Below, in pieces: positions 7,801 to 16,797 of a stretch of 64,000 nt of DNA. The notes below the pieces were generated by a model that saw nothing but the letters and a program-made list of their open reading frames with translations, had not been told where the DNA came from and did no database searches. The stretch's first letter is position 1; every line of letters starts with the position of its first letter. A program made the translations under genes and the position numbers. Origin of the DNA: Scandinavium ludwigii_A (GTDB lineage Bacteria > Pseudomonadota > Gammaproteobacteria > Enterobacterales > Enterobacteriaceae); assembly GCA_050516505.1 (NCBI GenBank), contig CP191518.1:4154001-4218000 (forward strand), written 5' to 3'.

Positions 7801-8094
7801 TTACGCTTCAACAATTGCCAGAATGTCGCTTTCGGACATGATCAGCACTTCTTCGTTGTCGATCTTCTCGGACTTCACACCGTAGCCGTCGTTGAAAATA
7901 ACGATGTCGCCTACTTTAACGTCCAGTGGCTGCACAGTACCGTTTTCCAGGATGCGGCCTTTACCGACAGCGATGATTTCGCCACGAGTTGATTTGCCTG
8001 CTGCTGAACCGGTCAGAACGATGCCGCCCGCAGATTTGGATTCAACTTCTTTACGCTTGACGATCACACGATCATGTAACGGACGAATACTCAT
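7801..8094 (-). CDS. groS: Co-chaperonin GroES (10 kDa)
   Basis: Lid of the GroEL chamber, 97 residues. The mobile loop that contacts GroEL is visible as ESKSAGGIVLTGSAAGKSTR around residues 17-36, and the N-terminus MSIRPLHDRVIVKR is canonical. GGAGAG lies just upstream of the ATG. First gene of groSL. Confidence 0.99.
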   Translation of the reverse strand: MSIRPLHDRVIVKRKEVESKSAGGIVLTGSAAGKSTRGEIIAVGKGRILENGTVQPLDVKVGDIVIFNDGYGVKSEKIDNEEVLIMSESDILAIVEA

Positions 8095-8174
8095 TGATAG
8101 CTCTCCTTTGAGAAAGTCTTTATCACTTATGGATGGCGCCGGGACGCAGTCGGTTTACCGGCTAGTGACCTGAG

Positions 8175-8206
8175 AGATGGGGGTGGCCTGCTAACCCTTC
8201 AAGGGG
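8175..8206 (-). promoter_or_regulatory. Sigma-32 heat-shock promoter of groSL
   Basis: On the minus strand CCCCTTGAAG (8206-8197) is followed after 13 bases by CCCCCATCT (8183-8175). This matches the sigma-32 consensus CTTGAAA / CCCCATnT and the known groE promoter of E. coli almost base for base. Confidence 0.88.
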
Positions 8207-8302
8207 AAAATCAAAAAAAAATTTTGAAATGGGCATTCGTCACAAATCGTTTTAACGCCCTTCAGTGCTACGATGCGAACTTTCCCGTAACAGGTTGATG
8301 TG

Positions 8303-9550
8303 ATGAGTGGTTTGAAACAAGAGCTTGGTCTGGCGCAGGGCGTGGGATTACTGTCCACTTCACTGCTCGGCACCGGCGTGTTTGCCGTTCCGGCACTGGG
8401 TGCACTGGTTGCCGGTGACACCAGCCTCTGGGCGTGGCCTGCGCTCATCCTACTGGTCTTCCCGATTGCCATTGTCTTTGCCCTGCTGGGCCGTCATTTC
8501 CCAAGCGCGGGTGGCGTGGCACACTTCGTCGGCATGGCGTTTGGCCCACGGCTGGAGCGCGTCACCGGCTGGCTGTTTTTGTCAGTGATTCCGGTCGGTT
8601 TACCGGCAGCGTTACATATCGCCACCGGCTTCAGCCAGGCGCTGTTTGGCTGGCATGATGAACAACTCCTGCTGGCGGAACTCGGTACGCTCGGTCTCAT
8701 CTGGTGGGTCGGCTCGCGTGGCGCCAGCACCAGCGCCAATCTGCAAACGCTGGTCGCGGCCCTGATAGTCGGGCTCATCGCGGTGCTCTGGTGGGCAGGT
8801 AACATCACCTTTTCTGCCATTCCTTTCCCGCCGATAACCCACGTCGACCCTTCGCCGCTTTTCGCCGCGCTGTCAGTCATGTTCTGGTGCTTCGTCGGCC
8901 TCGAAGCCTTCGCGCACATGGCGTCAGAATTCAAGCAACCGGAACGCGATTTCCCACGCGCGCTGATGATTGGCCTCCTGTTGGCGGGCGCCGTCTACTG
9001 GGCCTGTACGGTGCTGGTGCTGCATTTCCACGCTTTCGGCGCCGATAAAGCCGCCGCTGCCTCGTTACCGAGTATTGTCGTTACGCTGTTTGGCGTTAAA
9101 GCCCTGTGGGTGGCGAGCGTGGTCGGTTTTCTGGCCTGCTTCGCCAGCCTGAATATTTACATCCAGAGCTTTGCCCGGCTGGTGTGGTCCCAGGCGCAAT
9201 ACCGGCCAAACAGCCGACTGGCGCAGCTTTCCTCGCGACGCATTCCACTGAATGCGCTGAACATGGTTCTCGGCTGCTGTGTGCTGAGCACGCTGTGCAT
9301 CTATGCGCTGAACATCAATCTGGAAGCGTTAATCATTTATGCCAACGGTATTTTCATCATGATTTATCTGCTATGCATGCTGGCAGGATGTCGTTTGCTG
9401 AAAGGGCGATTTCGGGGACTGGCAGTGATTGGCGGGTTGCTGTGTTTACTGCTGCTGGCGATGGTCGGCCTGAAAAGCCTGTATGCCATTATCATGCTGG
9501 CGGCGCTGTGGCTCTTTTTACCTAAGCGCGGGGCGGTAGTGACACCATAA
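8303..9550 (+). CDS. yjeH: L-methionine/branched-chain amino acid exporter YjeH
   Basis: APC-superfamily inner-membrane exporter of 415 residues with about 12 hydrophobic helices. E. coli YjeH exports methionine and branched-chain amino acids. The N-terminus MSGLKQELGLAQGVGLLSTS and the helix-1 break GTGVFAVPAL match the family. ATG 8303 was preferred to the GTG at 8300 by homology. A bidirectional hairpin separates it from convergent fxsA. Confidence 0.93.
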   Translation: MSGLKQELGLAQGVGLLSTSLLGTGVFAVPALGALVAGDTSLWAWPALILLVFPIAIVFALLGRHFPSAGGVAHFVGMAFGPRLERVTGWLFLSVIPVGLPAALHIATGFSQALFGWHDEQLLLAELGTLGLIWWVGSRGASTSANLQTLVAALIVGLIAVLWWAGNITFSAIPFPPITHVDPSPLFAALSVMFWCFVGLEAFAHMASEFKQPERDFPRALMIGLLLAGAVYWACTVLVLHFHAFGADKAAAASLPSIVVTLFGVKALWVASVVGFLACFASLNIYIQSFARLVWSQAQYRPNSRLAQLSSRRIPLNALNMVLGCCVLSTLCIYALNINLEALIIYANGIFIMIYLLCMLAGCRLLKGRFRGLAVIGGLLCLLLLAMVGLKSLYAIIMLAALWLFLPKRGAVVTP

Positions 9551-9553
9551 AAA

Positions 9554-9580
9554 AGCCCGGGGCATTATGCATTCCGGGCT
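9554..9580. terminator. Bidirectional terminator between yjeH and fxsA
   Basis: AGCCCGG (9554-9560) and CCGGGCT (9574-9580) with an inner GCA/TGC extension form a long hairpin preceded by an A-run. It serves the two convergent genes. Confidence 0.8.
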
Positions 9581-9587
9581 CATCTCA

Positions 9588-10058
9588 TCAGCGGTCGTCT
9601 TTGTTTTCCAGACGGTCGCGTTCATCATCTTTACGCTGATATTCCCCGTCAAAGGTATCCCCACCGCCACTGCCTGCAGTAAAGCCACCGCCCGGCGTAC
9701 GGGCAAAGCGCAGATGTGGCATCAGCTTAAGCGTCAGATGTTTTTGCACCGGCGGTAACAGCAGCAGCATACCGAGGAAATCGGTAAAGAAGCCCGGCAG
9801 CACCAGCAGCAGGCCCGCGATGATCAGCGAGACGCTTTTGATCATTTCCGCGGCTGGACTTTCGCCCGCCTGCATCTTCTGCTGCATCAGCAAAAAGTTT
9901 TTGAAGCCCTGGTTACGCACCAGAGACATCCCGATGACCGAGGTGAAAATCACCAGAATCAGGGTCATCAATACGCCGAATACATGCGCGACCTGAATGA
10001 ATATCGAGATCTCGATGTAGACGTATAAAAAAACGGCAATTAAAGGTATCCAGCGCAC
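9588..10058 (-). CDS. fxsA: Membrane protein FxsA
   Basis: Inner-membrane protein of 156 residues. When overproduced, E. coli FxsA relieves exclusion of phage T7 by the F plasmid through PifA binding; its normal role is unclear. Two N-terminal helices, a central pair around residues 75-105, and a charged glycine-rich tail ending in RKDDERDRLENKDDR are visible. The start codon is GTG at 10058, with AGGAG 6 bases upstream. A hairpin (10078-10097) lies in the 5' leader. Confidence 0.93.
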   Translation of the reverse strand: MRWIPLIAVFLYVYIEISIFIQVAHVFGVLMTLILVIFTSVIGMSLVRNQGFKNFLLMQQKMQAGESPAAEMIKSVSLIIAGLLLVLPGFFTDFLGMLLLLPPVQKHLTLKLMPHLRFARTPGGGFTAGSGGGDTFDGEYQRKDDERDRLENKDDR

Positions 10059-10395
10059 TGGTTTCTCCTGTTGAGCAACAGCCGCTTCCGGCGGCTGTTT
10101 GAATGAGTTTGCGATTCGCGTGTTCTGGAGATGGAGGCAAAATCCGCATTTTCAATCGGCGGCGGCACTCTTTTTAACCCCACCATTAATGCGGTGATTC
10201 ATTTCACAGATTAATAAATCTGATACGGATCGGCGCATAATAAGTGATCCAGATTACGGCAATTCGCTATCATCAGCATATGATCATGGGCACCGGGCCG
10301 ATTAAGGAAATAATCGTCGGCTAAAAAACACACATGACCCCCACTCATCCTGTGTGTAGGGTGAAATCATTAGCAGCTTAATCAAGAAGGTTCAC
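10059..10395. other. fxsA-aspA intergenic region
   Basis: This 337-base divergent spacer holds no gene. It contains the ACAGCCGC/GCGGCTGT hairpin in the fxsA leader (about 10078-10097), a CRP-like site at 10243-10258, and an ACACACA/TGTGTGT hairpin at about 10328-10356 in the likely aspA leader. AATCAAGAAGG at 10380-10390 supplies the aspA ribosome site. Confidence 0.6.
10243..10258 (+). promoter_or_regulatory. Possible CRP site upstream of aspA
   Basis: AGTGATCCAGATTACG resembles TGTGA-N6-TCACA (GTGA fully conserved, second arm weaker). CRP control of aspA is established in E. coli; this particular site is inferred. Confidence 0.35.
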
Positions 10396-11832
10396 ATGTT
10401 AAACAACATTCGTATCGAAGAAGACTTGTTGGGTACCAGGGAAGTTCCAGCGGACGCTTATTATGGTGTCCACACTCTGAGAGCGATTGAAAACTTCTAT
10501 ATCAGCAACAACAAAATCAGCGATATCCCGGAATTTGTGCGTGGGATGGTGATGGTGAAGAAAGCCGCCGCGCTGGCGAATAAAGAGCTGCACACCATTC
10601 CTAAAGGTGTTGCCGACGCCATTGTTGCCGCCTGCGATGAAGTGCTGAACAACGGCAAATGCATGGATCAGTTCCCGGTTGACGTCTATCAGGGCGGCGC
10701 AGGCACCTCCGTGAACATGAATACCAACGAAGTGCTGGCCAACATCGGCCTCGAGCTGATGGGACATCAGAAAGGGGAATATCAGTTCCTGAACCCTAAC
10801 GATCACGTCAACAAGTGCCAGTCCACGAACGACGCCTACCCGACCGGTTTCCGCATCGCGGTGTACGCCTCCATCATCAAACTGATTGACGCCATTAACC
10901 AACTGGGTGATGGCTTCCAGCGTAAATCCGTTGAATTCCAGGATGTCCTGAAGATGGGCCGCACCCAGCTGCAAGATGCGGTTCCAATGACGCTCGGCCA
11001 GGAATTCCATGCATTTAACGTTCTGCTGAAAGAAGAAACCAAAAACCTGCTGCGCACCGCTGAACTGCTGCTGGAAGTGAACCTCGGCGCAACCGCCATC
11101 GGTACGCGCCTGAATACGCCGGACGGCTATCAGCAGCTGGCAGTGCAGAAGCTGGCCGAAGTGGCCAACATGCCGGTGGTGCCTGCAGAAGACTTGATTG
11201 AAGCGACTTCCGACTGCGGCGCATACGTGATGGTGCACAGTGCCCTGAAACGTCTGGCAGTGAAAATGTCGAAAATCTGTAATGACCTGCGCCTGCTCTC
11301 CTCCGGACCGCGCGCGGGCCTGAACGAAATCAACCTGCCAGAACTGCAGGCGGGCTCGTCCATCATGCCAGCCAAAGTGAACCCGGTCGTGCCAGAAGTC
11401 GTAAACCAGGTGTGCTTCAAAGTCATTGGCAACGACACCACCGTGACCATGGCGTCCGAAGCGGGCCAGCTGCAGCTGAACGTGATGGAACCCGTGATTG
11501 GCCAGGCGATGTTTGAGTCCATCCACATTCTGACCAACGCTTGCTACAACCTGCTGGAAAAATGCATCAACGGCATTACCGCCAACAAAGCGGTGTGCGA
11601 GAGCTACGTCTACAACTCCATCGGGATTGTTACCTATCTCAACCCGTTCATCGGCCACCATAACGGCGACATCGTCGGTAAAATCTGTGCTGAAACCGGG
11701 AAGAGCGTGCGTGAAGTGGTGCTTGAGCGCGGTTTGCTGACCGAAGCGGAACTGGACGATATCTTCTCGCCGCAAAACCTGATGCACCCGGCCTACAAAG
11801 CCAAGCGTTATACCGATGAAAGCGAACAGTAA
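10396..11832 (+). CDS. aspA: Aspartate ammonia-lyase (aspartase)
   Basis: Converts L-aspartate to fumarate and ammonia, feeding fumarate respiration and nitrogen supply. The product has 478 residues, identical in length to E. coli AspA. The fumarase/aspartase signature GSSIMPAKVNP, which carries the catalytic serine loop, lies around residue 318. TSVNMNTNEVLAN and the substrate region TNDAYPTGFRIA are also present. dcuA follows, giving lyase plus C4-dicarboxylate carrier. A strong terminator lies between them, so dcuA may depend on read-through or its own promoter. Confidence 0.98.
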   Translation: MLNNIRIEEDLLGTREVPADAYYGVHTLRAIENFYISNNKISDIPEFVRGMVMVKKAAALANKELHTIPKGVADAIVAACDEVLNNGKCMDQFPVDVYQGGAGTSVNMNTNEVLANIGLELMGHQKGEYQFLNPNDHVNKCQSTNDAYPTGFRIAVYASIIKLIDAINQLGDGFQRKSVEFQDVLKMGRTQLQDAVPMTLGQEFHAFNVLLKEETKNLLRTAELLLEVNLGATAIGTRLNTPDGYQQLAVQKLAEVANMPVVPAEDLIEATSDCGAYVMVHSALKRLAVKMSKICNDLRLLSSGPRAGLNEINLPELQAGSSIMPAKVNPVVPEVVNQVCFKVIGNDTTVTMASEAGQLQLNVMEPVIGQAMFESIHILTNACYNLLEKCINGITANKAVCESYVYNSIGIVTYLNPFIGHHNGDIVGKICAETGKSVREVVLERGLLTEAELDDIFSPQNLMHPAYKAKRYTDESEQ

Positions 11833-11853
11833 TAATTCTGGTTAAAATCAGAC

Positions 11854-11884
11854 AAGGCACGTCAGCGGTGACGTGCCTTTTTTC
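11854..11884 (+). terminator. Terminator after aspA
   Basis: AAGGCACGTCA (11854-11864) pairs perfectly with TGACGTGCCTT (11869-11879) and is followed by TTTTT: a strong rho-independent signal between aspA and dcuA. Confidence 0.85.
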
Positions 11885-11947
11885 ATTTCTGGAACATCAA
11901 AAAAATAACATTTACGTATCCAACATCTAACAATCAAGGAAGCGGCC

Positions 11948-13249
11948 ATGATAGTCATCGAACTTATCATTGTATTAGCGGCGATATTTATCGGCGCCAG
12001 ACTCGGGGGAATCGGCATCGGTTATGCGGGTGGTCTGGGCGTACTCGTCCTCGCGCTGATAGGCGTGAAGCCGGGACACATCCCGTTTGACGTTATCTCC
12101 ATCATCATGGCGGTAATTGCAGCTATCTCAGCGATGCAGATTGCCGGTGGTCTGGACTATCTCGTGAATCAAACCGAGAAACTGCTGCGCAGAAACCCAA
12201 AATACATCACCATTCTCGCGCCGATCGTCACCTACTTCCTGACCATTTTTGCCGGTACGGGCAACATCTCGCTGGCGACGCTGCCGGTTATCGCCGAAGT
12301 GGCGAAAGAGCAAGGTGTGAAACCGTGCCGCCCGCTGTCCACGGCCGTTGTTGCCGCTCAGATTGCCATTACCGCCTCGCCCATTTCCGCCGCCGTGGTG
12401 TACATGTCTTCGGTTCTGGAAGGCCACGGAATCAGCTACATTCACCTGCTTTCAGTGGTCATCCCTTCCACACTGATGGCGGTACTGCTGATGTCTTTCC
12501 TCGTCACGATGCTATTTAACGCTAAGCTGTCCGACGATCCGGTGTACCTCAAGCGTCTGGAAGAAGGCTTGGTGGAGTTGCGTGGCGAACGTCAGATGGA
12601 GATCAAACCTCGGGCGAAATTGTCGGTACTGATGTTCCTGCTCGGCGTGGTCTGCGTGGTGATTTATGCCATCGTCAACAGCCCAAGCCTCGGCCTGGTG
12701 GCCGCGCCGCTGATGAACACCACCAACGCCATCCTGATTATTATGTTAAGCGTCGCGACGCTGACCACCATTCTGTGTCGCGTAGAAACCGACAGCATTC
12801 TCAGTTCCAGCACCTTTAAAGCCGGGATGAGCGCCTGTATCTGTATTTTGGGCGTGGCGTGGCTTGGCGACACCTTCGTGTCGGCCAACATCGACTGGAT
12901 CAAAGAGACGGCGGGCAGCGTGATTCAGGGCCATCCGTGGCTGCTGGCGGTGATTTTCTTCTTCGCGTCGGCGCTGCTTTATTCTCAGGCCGCGACCGCC
13001 AAAGCGCTGATGCCAATGGCGCTGGCGTTGAACGTCTCTCCGCTCACCGCCGTCGCCTCGTTTGCCGCCGTGTCGGGCCTGTTTATTCTGCCGACTTACC
13101 CGACGCTGGTTGCCGCCGTACAAATGGACGATACCGGCACCACGCGCATTGGCCGCTTCGTGTTTAACCACCCGTTCTTCATCCCTGGCACCATGGGCGT
13201 GATTTTCTCCGTGTGCTTCGGTTTCCTGCTCGGCAGTTTCATTCTCTGA
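11948..13249 (+). CDS. dcuA: Anaerobic C4-dicarboxylate transporter DcuA
   Basis: Inner-membrane carrier for aspartate, fumarate and succinate, usually operating as aspartate uptake or fumarate/succinate antiport. It has 433 residues as in E. coli, with about 10-12 hydrophobic helices and the DcuA/DcuB N-terminus MIVIELIIVLAAIFIGARLG. AAGGAAGCGGCC precedes the ATG. Its place after aspA links aspartate import to fumarate production. Confidence 0.96.
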   Translation: MIVIELIIVLAAIFIGARLGGIGIGYAGGLGVLVLALIGVKPGHIPFDVISIIMAVIAAISAMQIAGGLDYLVNQTEKLLRRNPKYITILAPIVTYFLTIFAGTGNISLATLPVIAEVAKEQGVKPCRPLSTAVVAAQIAITASPISAAVVYMSSVLEGHGISYIHLLSVVIPSTLMAVLLMSFLVTMLFNAKLSDDPVYLKRLEEGLVELRGERQMEIKPRAKLSVLMFLLGVVCVVIYAIVNSPSLGLVAAPLMNTTNAILIIMLSVATLTTILCRVETDSILSSSTFKAGMSACICILGVAWLGDTFVSANIDWIKETAGSVIQGHPWLLAVIFFFASALLYSQAATAKALMPMALALNVSPLTAVASFAAVSGLFILPTYPTLVAAVQMDDTGTTRIGRFVFNHPFFIPGTMGVIFSVCFGFLLGSFIL

Positions 13250-13361
13250 CCCTCATCGGGTGTAAAAATGGTTAAAGTCGGGCCGCTTAGCGACCTGACT
13301 CCTTCATCTCCCCGCCCCGCATCGTGCTATAGTGCCTTTTTTCGCCGATACGAGGTTGACG

Positions 13362-13685
13362 ATGACCCTGCCCACCGCAGTTGTTGTGCTCTGTACCGCC
13401 CCGGATGAAGCTACGGCCCAAGACTTGGCTGCCAAAGTGCTGGCTGAAAAGCTCGCGGCGTGCGTCACGCTTATGCCCAACGCGACATCGCTCTACTACT
13501 GGGAAGGCAAGCTCGAACAAGAGTATGAGGTGCAGATGCTGCTGAAATCCGACACGGAACATCAGCAGGCACTCCTGGACTGCCTGAAGTTACATCACCC
13601 GTATCAAACGCCAGAATTGCTGGTTTTACCCGTTTCCCACGGAGACAACGCTTACCTCTCATGGCTCAACGATTCATTACGCTGA
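13362..13685 (+). CDS. cutA: Divalent-cation tolerance protein CutA
   Basis: Small trimeric, very stable protein of 107 residues linked to copper tolerance in E. coli, mechanism unclear. The core VVVLCTAPDEATAQDLAAKV and YYWEGKLEQEYEVQMLLKS is well conserved. ATG 13362 is preceded by CGAGG; an in-frame start at 13332 adds ten unconserved residues. The 3' end overlaps the start of dsbD by 25 bases, so the two are translationally coupled. Confidence 0.94.
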   Translation: MTLPTAVVVLCTAPDEATAQDLAAKVLAEKLAACVTLMPNATSLYYWEGKLEQEYEVQMLLKSDTEHQQALLDCLKLHHPYQTPELLVLPVSHGDNAYLSWLNDSLR

Positions 13686-15379
13686 TCCTGCTGCTGTGCA
13701 GCACATCAGCCTTTGCCGGATTATTTGACGCGCCCGGTCGCTCCAATTTCATTCCTGCTGATCAAGCATTTGCTTTTGATTTCCAGCAGAACGCCCATGA
13801 CCTCAATCTGACTTGGCAGATAAAAGACGGCTATTACCTGTACCGAAAACAGGTGAGCATTACGCCATCCCAGGCCTCTATTGGCCCGTTACAACTGCCC
13901 GATGGCGAGTGGCATGAAGATGAATTCTTTGGCAAAAGTGAAATCTATCGCCATCAACTCACGCTTCCGGTCGCCCTCAACCAGGCCAGCAAAGGCGCGA
14001 CGTTAACGGTCACTTACCAAGGCTGCGCCGAAGCCGGGTTCTGTTATCCCCCGGAAACGAAGGTGGTGCCGCTGAGCGAAGTCATCGCCCCGCCTAAGGC
14101 TGCGCCTGAAGCAGTGATGCCGCCGGCAGCGGCACAGATCACTAACCCGGCCAGCGAACCACCTGCCACATTGCCGTTCTCCGCGTTGTGGGCGCTGCTG
14201 ATTGGCATTGGTATTGCCTTCACGCCGTGCGTGTTGCCGATGTATCCGCTGATCTCCGGTATCGTGCTTGGGGGTCAACAACGCCTCTCAACGGGCCGCG
14301 CGTTGCTGCTGGCGTTTATCTATGTACAGGGCATGGCGCTGACTTATACCGCGCTGGGCCTGGTGGTGGCGGCTGCCGGGCTCAAGTTTCAGGCAGCGCT
14401 CCAGCATCCTTACGTGCTGATTGGCCTGTCAGCGGTGTTTATCTTGCTGGCATTGTCGATGTTCGGCCTGTTCAGCCTGCAACTCCCCTCTTCGCTGCAA
14501 ACGCGTCTGACGCTGATGAGTAATCGCCAACAGGGCGGCTCTGCGGGCGGGGTATTTGCGATGGGTGCTATCGCGGGGCTAATTTGCTCACCCTGCACTA
14601 CTGCGCCACTGAGCGCCATTCTGCTGTACATCGCCCAAAGCGGTAATCTGTGGCTGGGCGGCGGTACGCTGTACCTGTACGCATTGGGAATGGGTTTACC
14701 GCTGATTCTGGTCACCGTCTTTGGCAACCGTCTACTGCCGAAAAGCGGGCCGTGGATGGCGCAGGTTAAAATCGCCTTTGGCTTTGTGATCCTCGCGCTG
14801 CCAGTGTTCCTGCTTGAGCGTATTATTGGCGACACATGGGGACTTCGGCTGTGGTCGATGCTTGGCATTGCCTTCTTCGGCTGGGCGTTTATCGCCAGCC
14901 TGACGGCCAGCAAACCGTGGATGCGGGTGATACAAATCATCATGCTGGCCGCGGCGCTGGTCAGTGCGCGTCCGCTCCAGGATTGGGCATTTGGCGCGGC
15001 GCCAACGCAACAGCAGGCACATTTAAACTTCACGCGTATCGCTAACGTGGATGAGCTGCATCAGGCGCTGGCACAGGCTAACGGCAAACCGGTTATGCTC
15101 GACCTGTACGCAGACTGGTGCGTAGCCTGTAAAGAGTTTGAGAAATATACCTTTAGCGATCCGCAGGTCCAGCAGTCGCTGAAAAACAGCGTTTTGCTCC
15201 AGGCCGACGTGACGCGCAACACACCGCAAGATGCGGAGCTGCTGAAACAGTTGCAAGTTCCGGGTCTGCCGACCATTCTGTTTTTTGATTCCGCAGGTAA
15301 AGAGATCCCAGCCATGCGGGTTGCCGGATTTATGGATGCCGCCGCGTTTCAGGCGCATTTGCAGAATCGGGTCCGGTAA
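13661..15379 (+). CDS. dsbD: Thiol:disulfide interchange protein DsbD
   Basis: Carries electrons from cytoplasmic thioredoxin across the inner membrane to DsbC/DsbG and CcmG. It has 572 residues (E. coli 565). In order: signal peptide 1-19 ending AFA; alpha domain with the cysteines of GCAEAGFCYPPET; eight-helix beta domain with FTPCVLPMYPL and GLICSPCTTAPLS; and a periplasmic thioredoxin-like gamma domain with DWCVACKEF. All three cysteine pairs are present. It overlaps cutA and is followed by yjdC after 36 bases. Confidence 0.97.
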   Translation: MAQRFITLILLLCSTSAFAGLFDAPGRSNFIPADQAFAFDFQQNAHDLNLTWQIKDGYYLYRKQVSITPSQASIGPLQLPDGEWHEDEFFGKSEIYRHQLTLPVALNQASKGATLTVTYQGCAEAGFCYPPETKVVPLSEVIAPPKAAPEAVMPPAAAQITNPASEPPATLPFSALWALLIGIGIAFTPCVLPMYPLISGIVLGGQQRLSTGRALLLAFIYVQGMALTYTALGLVVAAAGLKFQAALQHPYVLIGLSAVFILLALSMFGLFSLQLPSSLQTRLTLMSNRQQGGSAGGVFAMGAIAGLICSPCTTAPLSAILLYIAQSGNLWLGGGTLYLYALGMGLPLILVTVFGNRLLPKSGPWMAQVKIAFGFVILALPVFLLERIIGDTWGLRLWSMLGIAFFGWAFIASLTASKPWMRVIQIIMLAAALVSARPLQDWAFGAAPTQQQAHLNFTRIANVDELHQALAQANGKPVMLDLYADWCVACKEFEKYTFSDPQVQQSLKNSVLLQADVTRNTPQDAELLKQLQVPGLPTILFFDSAGKEIPAMRVAGFMDAAAFQAHLQNRVR

Positions 15380-15415
15380 ACGACACTTTTAAAGGGATAA
15401 ACGGAGGATAAAGCC

Positions 15416-15991
15416 GTGCAACGCGAAGACGTACTGGGGAAAGCCCTGCAATTACTTGAGATTAAAGGGATTGCCGACACAACGCTGGATATGGTGGCCA
15501 AAGAGGTCAATCTCCCGCTTGATGATCTGCAGCGTTTCTGGCCCGATAAAGAAGCGCTGCTGTATGACGTGCTGCGCTATCTCAGCCAGCAGGTGGATAT
15601 CTGGCGCCGCCAGTTAATGCTCAATGAGGAACTCAGTAGCGAACAAAAGCTGCTGGCCCGCTACAGCGCATTGACGGAATGCGTCAGCAATAACCGCTAT
15701 CCCGGCTGCCTGTTCATCGCAGCGTGTACCTTTTACCCGGATCCCGAGCATCCAATTCATCAGCTTGCGGACCTGCAAAAGCGCACCGCCCATGCTTTCA
15801 CGCATGAACTGCTGACGAAGCTCGAAGTGGACGACCCGACAATGGTGGCGAAGCAAATGGAACTGGTGCTTGAGGGCTGCCTGAGCCGTTTGCTGGTCAA
15901 ACGCAGTCAGCAGGATGTCGATACCGCACAGCGACTGGCAGAAGATATTCTGCGCTTCGCCCAGTGCCGTTCGGGTGGCGCCCTGACCTGA
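15416..15991 (+). CDS. yjdC: TetR-family regulator YjdC
   Basis: Predicted DNA-binding regulator of 191 residues with an N-terminal TetR helix-turn-helix (residues 5-50: ALQLLEIKGIADTTLDMVAK) and a C-terminal ligand or dimer domain. It matches E. coli YjdC, which also lies after dsbD. The start is GTG 15416, with GGAGG at 15403-15407. Targets are not known. No terminator separates it clearly from dsbD, so operon membership is likely. Confidence 0.9.
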   Translation: MQREDVLGKALQLLEIKGIADTTLDMVAKEVNLPLDDLQRFWPDKEALLYDVLRYLSQQVDIWRRQLMLNEELSSEQKLLARYSALTECVSNNRYPGCLFIAACTFYPDPEHPIHQLADLQKRTAHAFTHELLTKLEVDDPTMVAKQMELVLEGCLSRLLVKRSQQDVDTAQRLAEDILRFAQCRSGGALT

Positions 15992-16074
15992 TGCACGTCG
16001 CTCACGGCAATCGCAGCTAATTTGCGCAAATTGCCGCAATGTTAGGCAAACGCGCTAGATTTCCGTGATTTGGG

Positions 16075-16103
16075 TTGACGGGCATCGCTGATTAAGGTTT
16101 AAT
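16075..16103 (+). promoter_or_regulatory. Promoter of the tRNA-Phe gene
   Basis: TTGACG (16075-16080) and TTTAAT (16098-16103) are separated by 17 bases and followed by the GC-rich TCGCCCC, the discriminator type expected of a stringently controlled stable-RNA promoter. The tRNA begins 10 bases further on. Confidence 0.75.
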
Positions 16104-16113
16104 TCGCCCCGTT

Positions 16114-16189
16114 GCCCGGATAGCTCAGTCGGTAGAGCAGGGGATTGAAAATCCCCGTGTCCTTGGTTCGATTCCGAGTCCGGGCACCA
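16114..16189 (+). tRNA. pheU: tRNA-Phe (GAA)
   Basis: A 76-base cloverleaf with acceptor arms GCCCGGA and TCCGGGC, the CCA encoded, anticodon loop GGGGATT-GAA-AATCCCC and T-loop GGTTCGATTCC. The gene sits after yjdC as pheU does in E. coli. No duplicated 3' tRNA fragment or integrase was seen nearby. Confidence 0.98.
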
Positions 16190-16200
16190 CTATTTAAAGA

Positions 16201-16222
16201 AACCAGCCTACGGGCTGGTTTT
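16201..16222 (+). terminator. Terminator after tRNA-Phe
   Basis: AACCAGCC and GGCTGGTT around a TACG loop, followed by TTTTGC, form a compact rho-independent terminator. Confidence 0.85.
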
Positions 16223-16466
16223 TTGCTTTCTGCGTTTCAATTCTTCGTGACATCCCTTCCCTAAAAACAAAAATGCACGCCCTCGACACCGTTCAATCAT
16301 GAACAGAAACCGACCTGTTTAAGGGGGTTTCAGGCTTTTCCATGAACATTTCATCCAAATTGAGCCCATTCAGGTAGCAATTGAACAAACAATAATTGTC
16401 TAAACCGTGTACTATTGACGCTGTACGCGTCGATAAATTAACCACCGGATACCGGAAGGCTGTAAT

Positions 16467-16676
16467 ATGACCGCTGAAAACTACCTGAAACGACTGCGAA
16501 ATGTGAACGAAGAGCAGATGCTGGAAAAAATTGTTGCCCGCATTGAAAACAGTATTGAACCGGAGTACATGGCTGCATTCCAGAAAGCCGCCGATAAACG
16601 CCGGGCAGAATTGTGTGATTACCAGTTCAGTCTGAACGACGATTTTGGCGAATTGAAAGCCCCTCGCAAGTATTAA
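16467..16676 (+). CDS. Hha/YmoA/Cnu-family small nucleoid-associated protein
   Basis: Protein of 69 residues. The pattern YLKRLRNVNEEQMLEKIV, followed by FQKAADKRRAEL, aligns with the Hha/YmoA core (YLMRLR...LERVI...FYSAADHRLAEL), including the conserved Asp of AADxR and the AEL motif. Hha-type proteins bind H-NS/StpA and strengthen silencing of AT-rich foreign genes. The tail (DFGELKAPRKY) differs from Hha, YmoA and Cnu, so this is a separate branch. GGAAGG precedes the ATG at good distance. It stands alone between tRNA-Phe and cbpA. The family call comes from motif matching by eye. Confidence 0.72.
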   Translation: MTAENYLKRLRNVNEEQMLEKIVARIENSIEPEYMAAFQKAADKRRAELCDYQFSLNDDFGELKAPRKY

Positions 16677-16797
16677 GTCCTGCGTTCTTTATTCCGCTGC
16701 ATTTTCTCCGGGCGAATCACCGGGGTTGCCCTACACTTACAAAGGTGAGTTTTAAGGGAAACCCGTTCTGTTTGTGTGATTCACAAGAGATAATGCT

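Noticed and set aside
10399..11787. 462-codon open frame opposite aspA
   Set aside because: Antisense shadow of a strongly expressed gene; no ribosome site and no family resemblance.
16114..16476. tRNA-Phe as an active island insertion site
   Set aside because: No repeat of the tRNA 3' end, no integrase and no mobility genes were seen in the following region.
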